In this document: positions 45,692 to 48,484 of the stretch, piece after piece
Layout of the letters: each line of letters opens with the position of its first letter
Position numbering within the stretch: the stretch's first letter is position 1
Assembly (NCBI GenBank): GCA_900768125.1
Contig: CAAGBS010000002.1
Location: 1-48,484 of the forward strand
Direction of reading: 5' to 3'
DNA from: Oscillospiraceae bacterium
GTDB taxonomy: Bacteria; Bacillota; Clostridia; Oscillospirales; Ruminococcaceae
Length of the DNA: 48,484 nt
Program-made: the position numbers and the translations under genes
Notes under the pieces: generated by a model
The model's input: the letters and a program-made list of their open reading frames with translations, nothing else
Databases searched by the model: none
What the model was told of the DNA's origin: nothing

Positions 45692-48337
45692 ATGGATATT
45701 GATTTCAGTTCAGAAAAGCTATTAAATGTTGACCTTGAGCAGACAATGAAGACATCGTTTATCCAGTATTCGATGTCAGTCATCACTGCGAGAGCGCTGC
45801 CGGACGTAAGGGACGGTCTGAAGCCGGTTCACCGCCGTATAATCTACACGATGAACGACGCCGGAAACACCTCCGACAAGCCATTCAGAAAGTGCGCTTA
45901 CACGGTCGGCGAGGTTCTCGGTAAGTATCACCCCCACGGCGACGCCTCCGTTTATGACGCGCTGGTGCGCCTTGCGCAGGATTTCTCTCTGAGATACCCG
46001 CTTATCGACGGCCACGGAAACTTCGGTTCACTAGACGGCGACCCCGCTGCGGCTTACCGTTATACTGAGGCGAGACTTGCCCGAATATCCAACGAGATGG
46101 TGCAGGATATCGGAAAGAAAGTCGTTGATTTCACGACCAACTATGACGACAAGCTGCAGGAACCTGTCGTGCTGCCGTCAAGATTCCCAAATCTGCTGGT
46201 GAATGGCAGCAACGGTATCGCGGTCGGTATGGCTACGAATATCCCGCCGCATAATCTCGGCGAGGTAATCGACGCACTCATGCTGATGATCGACAACCCT
46301 GACGTCACCATAGAGGAACTGATGACCCAGATACAGGGTCCGGATTTCCCGACCGGCGGTATCATCATGGGTTACAGCGGTATCCGCTCCGCTTACTACA
46401 CCGGACGCGGCAAGATAATCCTCCGCGGACGCGCTAATATAGTCGAGGAAAACAATCAGACGCGCATAATCATTGACGAGATACCCTACATGGTGAACAA
46501 GGCGCGCCTGCTGATGAGCATAGGCGACCTGGTGCGCGATAAGCGTATCGAGGGCATAAGCGTTGTACGCGATGAGTCCGACCGCAACGGTATGCGTATC
46601 GTTATAGAACTTAAGCGCGACGCTAACGCCAACGTGGTGCTCAATAAGCTGTATTCGTTCACTCAGCTGCAGGACACCGTAGGCGTTATCATGCTGGCGC
46701 TGGTAAACGGTAAGCCCAAGATACTCACGCTGAAAGAGTGCTTGGAGTATTATCTTGATTTCCAGGTGGACGTTATCACACGCCGCACAAGATACGACCT
46801 CGAAAAGGCGCTCGAAAGAGAGCATATCCTCGAGGGCTTCATCATCGCAATAGACTTCATTGACGAAGTTATCGCTATCCTGCGCTCCAGCAAGACTATC
46901 CAGGAGGGCAAGGAGCGCCTTATTGAGCGCTTTAAGAATATCGACGTATCTTCTACCGGATTCTTCGACAAGGGCACCTACTCGCTGTCTGAGGCTCAGG
47001 CAGACGCAATCGTTCAGATGAGACTCGGCGCACTGACCGGTATGGAGAAGTCAAAGGTCATCGACGAGCTGCAGGAAAAGCGCGCTCTCATCAAGGAAAT
47101 GCAGGAGATACTCGCTGACCACAACAAGCTCCTGCACGTTATCGGCGACGAACTTTCCGCTATCAAAAAGAAATACAACGACGCACGCCGCACAAAGATC
47201 GAGCCTGTCAGCGGTGAGGTGGATATTGAGGACCTTATCCCCGAGGAAGACTGCGTTGTCACCTATACGAATATCGGTTACATCAAGCGACAGCCTGCTG
47301 AGATCTACAATATCCAGAAGCGCGGCGGCAAGGGCGTTTCCGGCATGAAGCAGCGTGACGAGGACTTCGTTGAGAATATGTTTATCTCGTCCAGCCACGA
47401 GAATATACTGTTCATCACAACTCAGGGCAACATGTACCGCCTGAAATGCTATGAGATACCCGAGGGAAGCAAGCAGTCCCGCGGCATGAATATCGTAAAT
47501 CTTCTCCAGCTCAACGAAGGCGAGAGAGTCGCTGCGATGATGACTACCCATGATTTTGCGGATAACAAGTATTTCATCTGCGTTACCAAGAATGGAATCG
47601 TAAAGCGCACTAAACTTTCTGAGTATAAAAATGTACGCAAGAAAGGTCTTCGCGCTGTTACTCTGGCAGAGGGTGATGAGATCGCCTCCGCATTCCTCAC
47701 CGAGGGCGACTGCAAGATACTCACCGCCACCAGAAACGGTGCGGCTATCTGCTTTGATGAGAACGATTGCCGTCCGATGAGCAGGCAGGCGCGCGGCGTA
47801 AAGGCTATCAAACTCCGCGATGAGGACTATGTAGTCGGCGCTACAAAGATATTCGACCCCACGGCTACTATCTTGACTGTTACCGACAAGGGCATGGGAA
47901 GACGCTGCGCGGTTGAAAGCTACCGTCTGCAGAGACGCGGCGGTATGGGTCTGAAAAACTACAAGGTCGGAGACGAAAAGGGCTATGTATGCGGCATTCG
48001 CACGCTGGGTCCTGACGATGACGTTATTCTCATCAGCACGGACGGTATCATAATCAGATTCCGTGCGAACGACATGCGCGTTATGGGCAGGTCGGCTACA
48101 GGCGTCCGCGTTATGAGACTTGGCGAGGAGAGCAGAGTCGCTTCCTTCACAAGAACCCAGCACGATGACTCCGAGAGCACCGAGGAAATTGAAAATGTTT
48201 CCGATGAGGAGATCCAGGCTTCCCTCAACGAGGACGCTTCCGAAGTGATAGAGCCTGACGCTGCGCCCGATGACGAAAATGTCGATGACAACGCAGACGT
48301 AAAGTCTGACGATTCCGGCGACGGCACAGAGGAGTAA
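45692..48337 (+). CDS. gyrA: DNA gyrase subunit A
   Basis: The 881-residue breakage-reunion subunit has the active-site Tyr124 in AAYRYTEARL. The quinolone-determining region is GKYHPHGDASVYDALVR, residues 78-94, with Ala85 and Ser86 where most bacteria have Ser/Thr then Ala, a pattern like mycobacteria. The GyrA box QKRGGKG in the C-terminal pinwheel shows that it is gyrase rather than topoisomerase IV. A long acidic tail (about 40 Asp/Glu-rich residues) follows. GGAGG precedes the ATG 13 bases after the upstream gene. A mobile-type inverted repeat begins nine bases after the stop. Confidence 0.97.
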   Translation: MDIDFSSEKLLNVDLEQTMKTSFIQYSMSVITARALPDVRDGLKPVHRRIIYTMNDAGNTSDKPFRKCAYTVGEVLGKYHPHGDASVYDALVRLAQDFSLRYPLIDGHGNFGSLDGDPAAAYRYTEARLARISNEMVQDIGKKVVDFTTNYDDKLQEPVVLPSRFPNLLVNGSNGIAVGMATNIPPHNLGEVIDALMLMIDNPDVTIEELMTQIQGPDFPTGGIIMGYSGIRSAYYTGRGKIILRGRANIVEENNQTRIIIDEIPYMVNKARLLMSIGDLVRDKRIEGISVVRDESDRNGMRIVIELKRDANANVVLNKLYSFTQLQDTVGVIMLALVNGKPKILTLKECLEYYLDFQVDVITRRTRYDLEKALEREHILEGFIIAIDFIDEVIAILRSSKTIQEGKERLIERFKNIDVSSTGFFDKGTYSLSEAQADAIVQMRLGALTGMEKSKVIDELQEKRALIKEMQEILADHNKLLHVIGDELSAIKKKYNDARRTKIEPVSGEVDIEDLIPEEDCVVTYTNIGYIKRQPAEIYNIQKRGGKGVSGMKQRDEDFVENMFISSSHENILFITTQGNMYRLKCYEIPEGSKQSRGMNIVNLLQLNEGERVAAMMTTHDFADNKYFICVTKNGIVKRTKLSEYKNVRKKGLRAVTLAEGDEIASAFLTEGDCKILTATRNGAAICFDENDCRPMSRQARGVKAIKLRDEDYVVGATKIFDPTATILTVTDKGMGRRCAVESYRLQRRGGMGLKNYKVGDEKGYVCGIRTLGPDDDVILISTDGIIIRFRANDMRVMGRSATGVRVMRLGEESRVASFTRTQHDDSESTEEIENVSDEEIQASLNEDASEVIEPDAAPDDENVDDNADVKSDDSGDGTEE

Positions 48338-48346
48338 TTAGCTAAA

Positions 48347-48484
48347 GGTCACCTCTAAAAACCTCATGTGAGCGAAAATGTGCAGTGCGCACCATCTTCG
48401 TCGTCAAACCTCCTCGTAAGGCATACAGCCTTACTTCGTCGGCTTTCCTAGAAGCTGGCACACCCTGCCCATTTTTGCTTTTCA
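48347..48484. repeat. MITE-like inverted-repeat element, copy cut by window end
   Basis: It starts GGTCACCTCTAAAAACC after the tetramer TAAA and runs to the end of the window. It aligns along its length with the reverse complement of 28942-29099, sharing the segment CAAACCTCCTCGTAAGGC and the ACAGCCTTAC arm. About 20 more bases would complete it. It begins nine bases after the gyrA stop, in the opposite orientation to the other two copies. Confidence 0.85.

Overview
The window looks like the replication-origin region of a motile, Gram-positive, endospore-lineage anaerobe, most likely an Oscillospirales/Ruminococcaceae-type Firmicute. The evidence is the B. subtilis-like order dnaA-dnaN-yaaA-recF-remB-gyrB-gyrA, the darA(yaaQ)-holB-ricT(yaaT) cluster, a germination-protease (Gpr) homologue, a sigma-D type flagellin promoter, a ylqG/ylqH-like pair, a GH5 glucanase lipoprotein and a 2[4Fe-4S] ferredoxin. 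The assignment is an inference from gene content. No rRNA, tRNA, CRISPR array, prophage or transposase gene was recognised.

Layout. Positions 134-4941 (minus strand) are a likely operon: aspartate kinase, a beta-helix-like lipoprotein, a DUF115/MAF-like protein, thymidylate synthase and a NUDIX hydrolase. Positions 5158-6768 hold a textbook sigma-D promoter and a complete flagellin gene. Positions 6896-17600 are nine closely packed plus-strand genes directly behind flagellin: a CDP-glycerol-transferase-like GT-B protein, a polysaccharide pyruvyl transferase, an FrhB-like iron-sulfur protein, three SAM methyltransferases, a class V aminotransferase, a LicC/PntC-like cytidylyltransferase and a GT2 glycosyltransferase with a long helical tail. 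I read this as a flagellin (or surface glycan) modification island making an unusual, possibly phosphonate- or phospho-aminoalcohol-decorated glycan. Positions 17726-19408 hold a GH5 lipoprotein and a small protein. Positions 19494-21836 (minus) hold YlqH/FlhB-C-like and YlqG/FliK-like flagellar proteins. Positions 22029-26563 hold cheA-cheW-cheR-cheB. Then follow thrS, an SseB-domain protein, ferredoxin and two small proteins. Positions 30806-33377 (minus) hold ricT-holB-darA; positions 33555-35849 hold gpr, a lipoprotein and an HD hydrolase.

The chromosome origin spans about 35905-36480 (upstream of dnaA) and 38420-38612 (between dnaA and dnaN). Both parts are crowded with the 9-mer TTTTCAACA and near variants instead of the usual TTATCCACA, followed by an AT-rich TTA-repeat tract that could be the unwinding site. 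Positions 36964-48337 hold the replication and gyrase genes, with rpsT and a flavin-binding-type protein inserted on the minus strand.

Scattered through intergenic DNA is a short non-coding inverted-repeat element (MITE-like). It has termini of the type GG(T/G)(C/A)ACCTCTAAAAACC and apparent 4-bp target duplications, with two complete copies (26733-26814 and 28942-29099), one copy cut by the window end (48347 onward) and two isolated ends. The best candidates for undescribed biology are the flagellin-linked modification island with its CTP-dependent activation pair, the divergent DnaA-box code, and this element family.
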